From NCBI GenBank assembly GCA_001414345.1, contig LLCB01000128.1:91534-155533 (forward strand): a DNA stretch of 64,000 bases, in the 5' to 3' direction. The notes under the pieces were generated by a model. It saw only the letters and a program-made list of their open reading frames with translations, did not search any database and was not told the DNA's origin. The translations under genes were made by a program, and so were the position numbers. Below are positions 35,601-47,130 of the stretch, in pieces. Source of the DNA: Hymenoscyphus infarciens (lineage: Eukaryota; Ascomycota; Leotiomycetes; Helotiales; Helotiaceae). Position 1 is the first letter of the stretch. The number at the start of each line of letters is the position of its first letter.

Positions 35601-35771
35601 GACTTGGCCACCCACCTTGAGCATGCACATGCAGGAATCCCGGCGAGGAAGATGGAGTTCTATACTGGTATGAAATATTGGCTTCCCCTCAGGATGGTCA
35701 GAGAAATCGCCGCCTACATGGCTATAAAAAATATCGATGTTGTTCATGTGTATGATACGCTGGCTCATTGA
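32676..35771 (+). CDS. Protein kinase with proline/glutamine-rich region and ubiquitin-like tail
   Basis: Eight exons (32676-33223, 33284-33356, 33486-33591, 33642-33697, 33749-33853, 33920-34054, 34194-34613, 34737-35771) give 825 residues with consistent phases. The kinase domain spans about 70-480: glycine loop VLGSGGHGIVG, lysine in DVAVKQQ (about 105), catalytic loop VVHFDLKPANIFV (Asp about 237), IGDFGLA (Asp 264), and GTEIYLAPEQL. The usual HRD is HFD, which makes it an RD-lacking kinase. The activation region (RPWHHQRNAIIRRPYYGTV) and the W-x-I-G-L-I helix are intact. A charged coiled coil (about 405-450) and a long Pro/Gln-rich segment follow. The last 90 residues (VTIRFQAIL, TTTVNDLATHLEHAHAG, KMEFYTG) look like a beta-grasp, ubiquitin-like domain. 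I do not recognise a named family. Confidence 0.82.
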
Positions 35772-35811
35772 AGACTTGGGATGGGCTCGTGGTGGACAGA
35801 AAAAATGGCAC

Positions 35812-35979
35812 TATTCGTACAGGCCTACCTTGCTTGTTGTTCCAACTATCTAGGGTAATTCAAAGTTATTACCCTAGACATTTCAAACAATTTATAATAT
35901 TATCCTAGAAGGTTTGGACAGTCAAACCATTTATTTTTAGAGAGTTGGAACAAAAAGCAAGATAGGCAGGTACGAAATG
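35812..35979. repeat. 168-bp foldback element just 3' of the kinase gene
   Basis: The left arm (ATTCGTAC, then CCTACCTTGCTT...GTTCCAACTATCTA) pairs with the right arm (TAGAGAGTTGGAACAAAAAG, then CAAGATAGGCAGGTACGAAAT). Within it CTAGGGTAAT and ATTACCCTAG form a second, inner hairpin. The element starts about 40 bp after the kinase stop codon, so it would lie in the 3' untranslated region. No clear target duplication. Confidence 0.75.
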
Positions 35980-36974
35980 AATATGCCTTAACATTTACTG
36001 CCCGTTTTTCTGCCCACCGGGAGGATGGGGTCTTGTATATGAATTGGAGTCAATATAATTGGAACTTTTAGCTCCAAGTATATTATGAGAGTGTGTTCAA
36101 TTTTCTTGGAACTATTTCATTACTGTAGAATATTATGAGAATAGACATCATAGAAAGGAATAAACGCCGAGGAACTTTGTAGTAATGCTTGAGTGATAAC
36201 AACATGCCAGGTCAAAATTTCGACGGAACTCCCAAATTTGAATTCCTGGCTATTCCCTGTGATAATCGTGGCCTATAACGAATGGTATCTTTAAAATCGA
36301 AAATAACGATAACTTTTAACGCCCACGACCCCAAAATCACCATTCATGGATGAAGCGAATTCCCAAAGTGTGCAGCTAAACTTTCCTCTCCCCCCCCCAA
36401 GAACAAGCTCTAAGTTTCACCATGCAGAAACCTTCATTCGAAAAGCTGATGTTTGATGTTTGTGTTGGTGGGGACCTTTAGTTTAGATGTGATGTTGATA
36501 GGCGGCTGGCCGTTGTGTCGCACCAGTGCGGGGAGGGGAAGTTTCTCCATATCAAATTCTGGATAATTTTCAGTGAACAATCCTTGAAACTCAAATAAGA
36601 GATCTCACTGTAGAAAGAGCGATGTCTTCTCGTGGTGACTATATCCACCAAGGCTAACAATACTGTCGTGATGCCGATCGAAGCTGCAGCAAATTCGATA
36701 GGGGAGGCTGAGAATTGGTAAGCAACTATTAGCAAGTAGGGAGCATGAGTACCAACCCATTAGAGTTTTTTGCGAGGTGATTCCGTCAATCGTGTTCTTG
36801 CTCAAATGTTGTTGCTTGGAGAGAAGATAATGGGGGAAACAACGATGATAATATGCAGTTGTGAATTAGGCTAAATTTGGCGGTATATCAGGCTCAATGC
36901 AGTCACACAGCCTCTGGAAGTTCTAGATCTTGTAGCAGGTATAAAGGGGTGGTTGTGGACTGTTGGGAATGGGG
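35980..36974. other. intergenic, nothing firm
   Basis: No gene supported. A minus-strand frame around 36.65-36.73 kb reads a hydrophobic SPIEFAAASIGITTVLLALV stretch, but it has no continuation I can identify. Confidence 0.45.
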
Positions 36975-37212
36975 CTCTACGTGTGGCGTTGAATCGTCGG
37001 ATTTTAGTACACGAGATACTATTGCAAAACTTCGTTAAAACCATAATTACGACCTAAAAATTTAGATACTTCGATAGATTGATCAATTAGTAACTGCTGG
37101 ACCTTCTCAAATTTTCTGTTGATTTTTGCAATTTTTTTAAGGGCTTGAAAAGCCTTGCAGTACCAGGCACTAGGCGGTACTGAAATCCGACGATTCATCG
37201 CTACACGCAGAG
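36975..37212. mobile_element. 238-bp MITE with 36-bp terminal inverted repeats
   Basis: The left end (36975-37010) starts CTCTACGTGTGGCGTTGAAT and ends CGGATTTTAGTAC. The right end read on the other strand (37212-37177) is CTCTGCGTGTAGCGATGAAT, ending CGGATTTCAGTAC. That is 4 mismatches in 36. TGGGG flanks both sides (36970-36974 and 37213-37217), a probable 5-bp target duplication. No open frame, so non-autonomous. Superfamily not assigned. Confidence 0.85.
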
Positions 37213-38549
37213 TGGGGTTTCGCTGACAGTTGGCGGCTTGTCAATGCTCGAGACCGTCTTTACGCACAGAGTTTAGATGCTCTCTAGCACAAATCAGTCC
37301 AGAGGCATTCAGGGCTGAAGGCTCAATTCCGTTTCCTACGTAAAAAAGTTCCAGACACTCATGGAGCTCCAGTCTCGAGCTGATTTATACACTTGTGGCG
37401 TGAACTTGGGGACCCAAAGAGATACAAGTTTGACAGGTGATCAGCAGGAGCTACGGGAAAGACGATTCTGCAGGTAACCCTAGTGTCTTCTCCCAGAAGT
37501 AAGAAAACAATAGTACCGTACGTCTTGGGAATATCCCTTCAGCGGAGCTTTCTAACGATAAGTTCTTCAATAGTAAACCAGTTTTGACAAATGTACTCTT
37601 GTTACAGTGCATGTAGTACTCTGAATTAGGAAATGACTGTAGTTGCGGGGTAATGTTGTAAGACCATTGATCTGGAGAGCTGTAGAGAATTTAGGCGCCG
37701 AGTTCCCATGTATCTTCCATTCCTCGGTGACCGAAAGAACGCTTGCATGACTATCGACGGCTCGTCCCGATAACGTACCTCTTGTTCTCGGGACCAGTTG
37801 CCAAAGTTCATGATACATAAGAATGAGAAAATACACGCTCGATATGGCAGTTGACTATGCTACTGTGAGAAGACACAGCAAAAGATCGTTCATGACGACG
37901 ATCTCCAACCTTTTAAAATGAGAACTAAGGGCAAATACAAAAAGGATGATGCGAGCCTCGTATTCTCACTCCAATTTTTATTTTGTTTTAGGCATTTGAT
38001 GAGCGGGGTAAACATCAGGAGCTCCGAACAATCACTGGAGCCTTCGGTGAAGCTGCCTGCCTACGGAAGACGGTTGAGAATGAGATTTTGCTCAGATACA
38101 AATCGCACGTGATATAAGGTTCAACCCCGCTTTTCTAAATATAACAGACAAATCGGATGGTATACCTTAGTGAGGTAAGAGAACCCTGGAACTCGGTTCC
38201 GATTTTGTGCTGCTGTCAAAAATTGTTTTACCAAAATGGAAGAACATCAACTCATCCCCGACATTCGGGATTCTTGTATCCACAATAGATTTCAATGGAA
38301 CATGACTCCTCAAGCGCGCGGCTAGAAAAGTAGAACGAGGATAAGCGCGAACCTCGGCATCTTTTCAAGCCTTTTCTTTGGTTTTGACCTCCTTGCTTTC
38401 CTTCTCCTCATGTGTAAGCGTCATACTCTCTTATCAAGTCCTTCCTTCCTTTGCCTCCTCTTCTTCTTCCACCATAGATTTCCTGTTCTCTAGATTTGGA
38501 TCTTAGAATTCTTTAGATCTTTCGTTTGTTACATTTCAAGATCGTCGAG
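37213..38549. other. intergenic, promoter of the peroxidase gene at the right end
   Basis: No gene recognised. The CT-rich tract at about 38.38-38.49 kb is typical of fungal promoters and leaders just upstream of the peroxidase start. Confidence 0.5.
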
Positions 38550-39606
38550 ATGAGTAAAGTGGGAGACTTCGCGCCTGTCCGTCAGGATATTGCAAAACTA
38601 TTACACCAACCCGAGTATGATGATGGAAGTGCTGGTCCTGTGCTTGTGCGACTTGCCTGGTGAGTGGCTACCATTACTTGGGAGCTTTTTACTGCATTGG
38701 AAATTGTCCTTTTTGCCACCTTTGGAACTGACGATCAACAGGCACTCCGCTGGAACATACGATGCCGAGACTGATACTGGTGGATCGAATGGAGCTGGCA
38801 TGAGATATGAAGCCGAAGGAGGAGACCCCGCGAACGCCGGTTTACAGCACGCACGAGTTTTTCTAGAGCCCGTCAAAGCTAAGCATCCCTGGATCACATA
38901 CGCCGACCTTTGGACGTTGGCCGGAGTTGTCGCAATCAAGGAAATGGGAGGACCTGATATTCCATGGCAAGGAGGAAGAACCGACTATGTCGATGACTCA
39001 AAATTGCCACCGAGAGGACGACTTCCAGATGCGGCCAAAGGCGCAGACCATCTGAGGTGGATATTCAACAGAATGGGATTTAATGACCAGGAAATCGTCG
39101 CACTCTCGGGAGCACATAACCTGGGTCGCTGTCACAGCGATCGTTCGGGGTTTGAAGGGGCCTGGGTGAACAATCCTACACGATTCTCGAATCAATATTT
39201 CCGACTCCTCTTATCACTACAGTGGAAGAAGAAGACGTTGAAAAATGGCATTGAGCAATTTGTCAACTACGACGAGGATTCGGGAACAGAATTGATGATG
39301 CTACCGACAGACATCGCTCTCACACAAGACAAAGCATTTATGAAATACGTCGAGTTATACGCCAGAGACAAGGAGACATTCTTCGCGGATTTCACGAAAG
39401 TGTTTTCCAAATTGGTCGAGCTGGGTATTGTGAGAGACGAGGATGGAAAGATTTTGAATTCGGACAATGTGGGGGGTGGGTATCACGCCGCTCCTAAGAA
39501 GCCCGCCGCGCCTGGCAATCCGGCCAAGACAACAGACGATAAGGTGGGACCAAGCGAGGGAGAGCCATTGAAAGAGCAGAACAAGAGTTTTAGAGCAAGG
39601 CTGTAA
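38550..39606 (+). CDS. Cytochrome-c-peroxidase-like haem peroxidase (class I)
   Basis: Exons 38550-38659 and 38742-39606 give 324 residues. The distal site VLVRLAWHSAGT (Arg34, Trp37, His38) is split by the intron exactly at Trp. The proximal site [12 protein letters not shown] (His about 162) and [10 protein letters not shown], holding the Trp used by cytochrome c peroxidase, are intact. EMMGG-like [17 protein letters not shown] and [10 protein letters not shown] complete the family pattern. These enzymes reduce hydrogen peroxide. There is no mitochondrial presequence, so it belongs to the cytosolic-type Ccp relatives. The C-terminal extension is Lys/Pro-rich and ends in Ala-Arg-Leu, which fits the PTS1 consensus, so peroxisomal targeting is possible. 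The ATG at 38550 is the first before the conserved N-terminal helix. Confidence 0.93.
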
Positions 39607-40894
39607 TGCGGGATGGGATGTATGAAGAGATTACGAAGTGGGAGCATAAACCTAGACCAGAGATAGACTCGGGATAAGAATAGATTCGACATAGAAGTAG
39701 AATTTGCGACAATCACAGACTTTTAGACTAGAGTCGACATGAAAAATCTCATGTTTGTGATTTAGGAAATTATCAAGTGAGGGGTTTTTACCCCCGTCCT
39801 AGCTAGCCCCCCCCTCTAGGCTAAGATAGGTAGCGAGTGGGTGTGTCCCTCGTCGAGGTCGAGTTCGAGGTCGAGTTCGAGGTCGTTCCTTCCTCAACAC
39901 TGAGCCACTGAGACCTGATTGAGCTGTGACTAGTTGCACCATCTCCCAACAAGGAAGGCACGACAAGTGTTGTGATTATGTCTGGCACCCGAAATTCTGC
40001 CCTCACTGAACTCCACTTACCAGTGAAGTAGAGGAAAACACCGATCTGTAAGCCTCCGGATACAAATCAATCAGACCGCAACCACCTCACTCCAATTCCA
40101 AGCACCCGGACAACCCATATATACTCACTCATACCATATGGCAGTTTGAGAAAAGGGAGCACAGGAAACCACACAAAAAAACACAGCTTTTCTCTATCTA
40201 AAAAAAGTCTCCTCTCCCATACCCGCCTAAGATGATATACAGACAAACCCACAATCAATCAACAACGGGAAAGAGGGACCAGGCCATAGCTACCCAGCCC
40301 AGATCAATCCTAGTATAAATACAAGTATATTTCCCACAACTGCCATCCGTTCATCCATCCTACCCTCCCCTTCCCCCCGACCTTACAGGCAAAATCCTGA
40401 TTTCCTTGTCCGTGCCAAATCCTTCCCATAGGTATAATAACCTTTCTCCCACCCTCCCCCCTAATCCTCATTCCACCCCAGTCCGCCATTCAGATCCCAC
40501 CCCGGCGATCGAAATTCACCAAATGGAAGAAATGTATATGTACCAAGAAAAAAATATCTCTTAAAAGAAGTCCAGCAATGCATCCCGAAAAAATAAAAAC
40601 CCAATGGTATCTCTTTATACCCACATGCCCCTGTATTCGCTCACAAAAAAAAATGATATCATCTCCCTAGAAAAAAGCGTGAATCAACAACTCTTGTCAT
40701 CCACGGAAATGAAGCAAAAACAACAAAAGAGAGGAAAAACTAAGGGAAATTTCTGGAAGAAAACAGGTTGGCAGACCAAAAGGTGGAAAGGGAAAAAATG
40801 CCGCTACAAGAAAGAGCAAGTTGGAAAGAAAAAGAGAGGTGACTGAAAAGTAAAATATTGAGTTGGATAGTATCTGGCGAGGTGCAGGTCGATG
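39607..40894. other. intergenic between convergent genes
   Basis: No gene recognised. Contains a short GAGGTCGAGTTC tandem repeat (about 39856-39886) and A-rich and C-rich tracts, including the likely 3' untranslated regions of the peroxidase (+) and the kinase (-). Confidence 0.5.
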
Positions 40895-43263
40895 CTATAA
40901 CGGCGTTTGCATGTCTCCACCGGCTGGCAAAACCTCTTCGGGTGTCTCCTCCTCGCGGAACTTAATCCCACCTTCAACCATGATACCACTCTTAACCCAA
41001 TCGTGCTGAGCAACTTGGTCCATCGTCCATCTGCTCCTCGCTCGTTTCAATAGGTTTTCGGTAACGATCATGGCGCCCTCTAGATCTCTCTCTTTGAAGA
41101 GTTCGGGATTTCCTTCATGATCCCCCTCGTCGCCGGCATATTCGATCCATCGCCATTCCACACGAGCAATGCGGTGGCTGGTTCGACTTCGTTGTTTGTG
41201 TCCCTCGGGCATTGCTGGATTGGGGTCAAAGGGTAATCTGCTTTCCAATAGTGCGTAGAGCAAAACTCCAAGGGACCAAGCGTCTGTGGCCCGCCCATCG
41301 TAAGGCTGACCCATGATGACCTCAGGTGCAGCGTAGTCATCAGATCCACAGCGGGTGGTGAGCTTCTCGTCATCAGCAACTCGTCTTGAAAGGCCGAGAT
41401 CAGTTAGAGTGATGACCGAGTATGGATAGGTAGCCCAATCGGTTTTTCGGGAAAGTTCGAGTTGTGGGATATTGACAAGAACATCTATCCGAAATGTTAA
41501 TTTACATAATCGTATACATAATGGAAGTACATACTCTCGAGTTTGATATCTCGATGCACAATATGTCTCTCGTGCAAATATCTCACCGCTCCTACCAGCT
41601 CGGCAAACATTCTTCTCAACAATCCCGGGACAAGAACATCGCGATGTTGACTCGCAACTTCGAAAAGGTCGCCTCCGGGACAATAACTGAGGACCAGAAT
41701 CGCACGAGTTTCCTCAATGCTGAATGCTGTGAGATGTACAAGTGAGGGATGATTTATGGACTTCATAATTTCCAGCTCACGTTTAAGAGACATCTCAACA
41801 CGTTCTTCAGAAGCTCCACCTTTAGGTCCATGCTCACATATTTTTATGGCGACCAGCTTCTTGCGGTCGATTTTCGGCTCAGCTTGAGCCGGGGTAATGA
41901 TACCATCCATTGATTGTCCAAATACCTGGTCTTCATCTATTCTGTCATCTAAATCCGGACGTTGGCTGGTCGCAAGTATGACTTTGCTGAAAGTTCCCTG
42001 GCCTAATAACTTTAGTCCTCTCCATCTTCTTCTTTTTGAATCTTGTCGCGTAACGGCTTCGAAGTATTCATAATGAGCTTTCTTTTGTAACCGAGGAAGG
42101 GCATTTGACAAAGAGGAATCACTATCACTACTTTCACCGCCAGTTCGACTTGATGGTGGCGTTGGAGGTCTCGGAATACCAGCAAGACCTCGTTGTACCG
42201 CGAGATGTGGTTCTCTCCGCATATTATTGTCCGTTGGCCGAGCATTGTCAGAAGACCCATCAAGAGTTGGCGCATGGGAACCAGACACAGTGACGTGCCG
42301 GACTCTGGGAACTTGCATGGAATCTGGTACATACTCACTCATACTTCTGTTTCTCGTATGCCCTTCAGCAGTCTTCTCTGGGTTAATTTGCGCATTGGAG
42401 AGACCCGAATCACCAGAGTTTGACATCAGCCCTTGATATGTCCGTCTTTTGATTTGGTTCGCCACAGCCGAAGAGATGGATTCCCCATTTGCAGTCACCA
42501 ACGCGGCATCTGAATTAATCATGACGTCCCGGGAAACAGGCCGGGAGCCCATCGACCCAAGCTTTTTCCAAGGTCCAGGAGAATCGCCAGACATTAATGG
42601 AGAAGGTAGAGGTGTCACATCTGCCATAGCATTGAGCATAGGCGATGACCAAGCCGAGTTTGGTGTAGAACTGAGCGCTCCCGAGTTGCTTCCTACACTG
42701 CTTGCCAATATATTTTTAATGCTGGGGGTTCGTTTTATAGGAATGCTCGCAGAGCCCAGATGTGCTTTCGCCGGTTCAGTTGTACTCCGGGTCGTATTCT
42801 GCGCACTCGCTGCCGTGACAGTATAGTTGGGTATGATGTCGGTTTGGATTCGTAGACCGGCGCTCAAAGTGCTTGACTGTGGACCTGGGCTATTGAAAGA
42901 GCTGCCCGGTGAGCTCGTATCGAGAGGGGTCAGACTCAAGTCTTTCGCGGAAAGGGTGGAAGTACGAGAGGGAGGCGGGGACGGCGCAATTGTATTCGTC
43001 TGGAAGCGTGATTGGAAGTTGGATGGCTCGTCGTTGGCGGGGAATGACAAGGCGACTCCAGCGTTCTGCCTGACACCTTGCTCATTCACGTCCAGGATGT
43101 TTGTAGAGGAGGTACTGGCGTTTCTTCCCTGTGCTATCGCGCCCGATGGCGAAGCATCATAAGCGTCACGAAGGCATGCTGGCGAGACACCGTTGCTGCT
43201 GCTGCTGCTGCTGCTGCTGTTGAGTTGTCGCGACCTTGGTGTTTGAGGTTCGGGGTTGGGCAT
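40895..43263 (-). CDS. Serine/threonine protein kinase with long Ser-rich N-terminus
   Basis: Two exons (43263-41535 and 41484-40895) give 772 residues. The first 400 residues are low-complexity and Ser/Pro/Thr-rich, including a Ser tract near residues 16-23. The kinase domain (about 415-760) has LLGQGTFSKVILA, VAIKICEHG (Lys 473), ELEIMKSINHPSLV, SYCPGGDLFEV, HIVHRDIKLENVLVNI (joined across the 50-nt intron) and CGSDDYAAPEV. The magnesium-binding DFG is DLG (TDLGLSRR). GGDLFE and HRDIKLEN place it among CAMK/Snf1-like fungal kinases, but I cannot name an orthologue. The first ATG is used. Confidence 0.85.
43193..43222. repeat. trinucleotide (GCT/AGC)n microsatellite encoding poly-Ser
   Basis: About nine GCT units lie inside the kinase coding region. 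On the minus strand they read AGC, giving the Ser run. Length is likely polymorphic. Confidence 0.9.
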
Positions 43264-44672
43264 AGCGGGGGAGATATACGCAGCAGGTAGAGGTCAGCGT
43301 GGCGGGGTTGACTCGTGGGGGGGAGGAGAGATATGGAAGGATGGTGGTCGTGGTGGTGCTGGCTTGTCCGTCACTGCTGGGCCTCTCGAGGGGCAATGGC
43401 GCAGTCACAATGAATTGGACGGGGCCGAATGGAAGGGAGAGAGGCGAGGCGAGGCGAGGCGATACCAACCTTTCGTGGAAGGGAAGGGTCAGAAGTGCAA
43501 CCTGCAGAGACGAGTGAAAGTGAAAATGGCTGGCGATTGGCGAGGAACATGTGCGCGAGGAGAAGTGAGGTAGGAGAGGCGAAATACAAGAGTACGGAGT
43601 AGTGAGAATGAGAGTGAGAGTGAGGGTGAGGGTGAGGGTGAAATTGTGAGTTACTCTTCCCGCACCCCGGCTCCCAGTGAATGTGACTACCTAGGTAAAG
43701 AGAGCGTTGGGCAGAGAGCCCTTTAGGACTAGCTCGGACAGCTCCTGGAGTAACTCGAGGGAAATCCTCTGCAACTGTCCCAAGAAGCTTAAATTATAAA
43801 AAGTGATTTACGCTACATGAGATTAACCGGGAAATCACTGAATGTCCCCCCACCCTGCTAGGTGCTGGTGGACCTATGAGAGGGCCATGTCGTCGGGGAC
43901 TTTATCAGGGCCACCATGGGCTCTTATCGAGAGCCTCTGAAAGGGTTCCTGAAATCATTACCAATCTTCTGCTTTGGTTTCCGTCTGAACCGTCTGGATT
44001 TTGTTGAAGAAGTCTCTACGGGGACGGATGGAGAGGCGGATTTTGGTCCAGCCTAGCGCCTGCCACCTTACAACTTCTCAAGTTCTAGAATAAAATCGCA
44101 GAAATAAAACAGAAAATTAAGAAAGCCCATCAGATACTAATTGACTCTAACCTCAAAGCTTCTAGCTTTTCTAGTCCTAGTCGTGGTTTTATTCAAGTTT
44201 TACGACCGTGACTCTAGTACCAAAATCCGCCTCTCCATCCGTCCCCGTAGAGGAAGTGCCTTCAAAACCCAGAGTAACGTTTCAATGGCTGGCCCGTCAC
44301 TGCACCAATCTGAGCTCTCTCCTATGACGCGGCATCTTGGCTACTCATGCTATGAGGTATTAATCGGATTACTATTACTTCTCACTGAGGTGTACATGCA
44401 TGTCCAAGGGTAATGAAGTATTCACGACTCAGATCCCCACGTTCGTCTAGAAACAATTCAATTGGCGCACCATCCCGCCAATCAATACCCCACCCATACT
44501 TCACCTCCCGTCGTTTCAGGGGCTGGGATGCACGTCAACGGGAGGCTGCAACGCTTCCCCCAATGCTCAACCAATATACTTCTTCGAATAAAACATATAT
44601 TCCTCGGAACCTTATTTCGACGTTGTATTTATACATATTTTGCGAGTACGCTTGGCCGTTCTCCGACACTCT
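43264..44672. other. promoter region of the kinase and intergenic DNA
   Basis: No gene recognised. A hexanucleotide-like tandem repeat (GTGAGA grading into GGTGAG) lies at about 43601-43640, in the probable kinase promoter or leader. Two copies of a CCGTCTCTACGGGGACGG-like segment face each other at about 44011-44033 and 44229-44255 and can pair as an inverted repeat. Confidence 0.5.
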
Positions 44673-45753
44673 TCAGTCTCGTACAACTCCACTTAATCGT
44701 GAAGGGCTAGGAGAATCAAGAAACGAAGCCCTTAAGTCTTCCAAACTATCTTGGATTGTTCTAAAAATGTCTCGCACTGTCGGAGAAATGACTACGTTTC
44801 TTAAAATGAGTTCACTGCAGCCGTTCCCCCGATACAACTCGATTAATCGACTGGATGCGAGGGGGAAAGTAAGGGAGGAACCAGTCTGTATTCCTTTAGC
44901 CAACGCGACGAAAAATATACAATCCCAACAAGCCAACATCAACCCAACAACCAAGGCAAAAGTGCTGGTAGTAAACAATATATTAACCATCTTGGGCCCC
45001 AAAACAATCAGCAAAACCGGAACTATCGAAACCCCTCCAGCAATTGTCGCGATCACTGAATTCGGTACGAACCCTGTGTTTCTGGTTTATGTGGCTTGAG
45101 TGACTCCTCGGATATATGGAAGCGGTTTCTTGGGCTTCGAAAGGTTCGTGAGGCCGGTGGAGAGGGAGCGAGAGAGGGTTCGAGTTTGGTGTTGAAGAGA
45201 GAGGCGTGATGTTCAGCGTATTCGAAAATTGCGAGAGTTCTTCCACATCGACGGATGGTTGACCATACAGCGGTGGGTTCAAGTTCAACCAGGTGATTCC
45301 TATGACTATAGCTGAGCCAACGATCATAGGTTCCTATCACCTTGACTATTCCCGTTAGTTCTCCGGTGTCTGGAATCTGGAGGGGAAAAAAACAAACCAT
45401 CACGCTCAAGGTCCTCATGAATAACGTCACACCGACCCGGAGTCCTCGAAGAACGGTAAGTTGTGCAGTGAACACCAAGATTGCTACAACCACTAAGCAA
45501 CTGCTCCTTTTCATGTCCTTTTCATCTCCTCCATCTCATGAAACAGGTCTATGGCTCTTTTATTCCCAGCCAAACTAAATTGCAATTTAGGATCGAAGAG
45601 TATCCTCGCAACAACAGCTGATCGCACATCGTCTCCTCTAAACTCTTGTTCTGAATTGAACGTGTAAAGGAGGGCCTTCTGGGGCCCGATGGTCACATTA
45701 CTCGCATTCAAAAAGCGAGTCAGTTTCCCTTTGACAAGAGGTCGCGGAAACAA
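44673..45753 (-). pseudogene. possible degraded membrane-protein gene (DUF6594-like end)
   Basis: Several minus-strand frames here look coding but do not join cleanly. The best (45056-44673) reads VIATIAGGVSIVPVLLIVLG, then a second hydrophobic helix ending in LVVGLMLACW. This resembles the C-terminal helices of the fungal DUF6594 family as I remember it. Upstream frames at 45514-45053 and 45753-45511 contain one more hydrophobic segment and a charged stretch (RAIDLFHEMEEM). Frame changes and stops separate them, and I could not place introns confidently. It may be a real multi-exon gene or a remnant. Confidence 0.3.
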
Positions 45754-47130
45754 AGTTCATTCTGAGGCTAGTCATCTGGGAAGGAACGACCTTGTGAGGG
45801 GCCCACTTCCCCAGACCCCCTCTTTTTTTTCTCGATAAAAATCCTAGCATGAAGCTGCGGTCCTGGAGTGACTGTTGAGATGAGTGATGGTGTTTGAAGT
45901 GCGGTCTTGGGCTGCGTGCGGTGTGAGACCCTGGATGGACATTGGGAGTTGGGCTTGTCAGATTGTACCCAGGGAGTGGTGTTGCGTTGAGGTTTGCTTA
46001 GAAGAAAAAGTATGCGTGTGAGAGAGTAACAAGCAGTTCGCAATTGAACCATTATCACGATTTGTATTTAGCGGATAGTGCGTATGGGCATATCTTCCCC
46101 CCCTTTTATTTTGCTCAATAAATATGGGCACGTGTAACCTAAAGTAGGAGGATGCAGTGCAACACGCACTGTAAGAAAACCCGCAACAACATCTCCCAAA
46201 GAATCCTGCTATCTCTGACCCTAGTAGTATGTCGCATATCTCAGCGCCATTAAAGTTACCCCTAGCAACAAACTTATGTACCTCTGAAATACCACAATAC
46301 TTGTACGATAGTGTCCTCTTAAATGCAACTCGGCGTATTTACGAAAGTTATCGACTCTATGCTAGATTGAGCCGCGGTTAAGCTGACCAGATAAGAGAAC
46401 TGGTGTTATTTCGTCTAACAAGTGTTAAATTAACAACACTATACGACAATACTTGAGGTAATTAAATTAGAACATACAACTTACAGAAGGAGGGAAAATA
46501 GTCAGGGGCTATTCCTTAAGTACTCTATGTTACCATGTTCAATTAATTTGATTCCTTAAAACAGTTAGAATAATGAGATTTATTAGATATTGTTCGGGCG
46601 AACTGGTGAGTGACAGCACAGGTTCTCGAGGGCGAATTTGTAAGAGGGAAAGAGCGTGTAGTGAACTGTTCTCTGAGGACACTTGAATTATTGGGATGTC
46701 TTTCTTATACTGCAACGTTGATCACTTACTATGTTAATATTGAATACTGTTTGACCAGCAGCCCTTCCCGAGGCCAGCATAACCATAATAAATATTTAGC
46801 GGCTTAAGTTACCGCGCTTAGTTTGCTGATTTGAAATCCGTTGACTCGACTCGGCAATGTCCAAGACCAAGGTAAGATATAAAGGCTAGTAGATTATCTT
46901 TATATCACATCTGCGCAGGTTCGAGGTGAACAATTTTCAGACACACTTGATTCATCTCTATGTATGCCTAGACAACCTAGCTATCATCTGATAAACAGAA
47001 GTACGCCATCCTTACTCTAAATGTGAAAATTCGTTGTCGCAAATGTCCGTAGACAATAAACGATTTATCTACCACCCACCTCCCATTTTTATGCAACCCC
47101 CAAACCTTTATACAAACCAGCCCAACCCAA
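45754..47130. other. intergenic, nothing recognised
   Basis: No gene, RNA or repeat recognised. 46.3-46.6 kb is AT-rich. The right end holds the likely 3' untranslated region of the CTP synthase gene. Confidence 0.5.

Noticed and set aside
36478..36735. Minus-strand frame with a hydrophobic SPIEFAAASIGITTVLLALV stretch
   Set aside because: It resembles the N-terminal helix of several fungal protein families, but no downstream domain or intron chain follows.
44413..45099. 228-residue plus-strand open frame
   Set aside because: It lies opposite the better-supported hydrophobic minus-strand frame and shows no domain.
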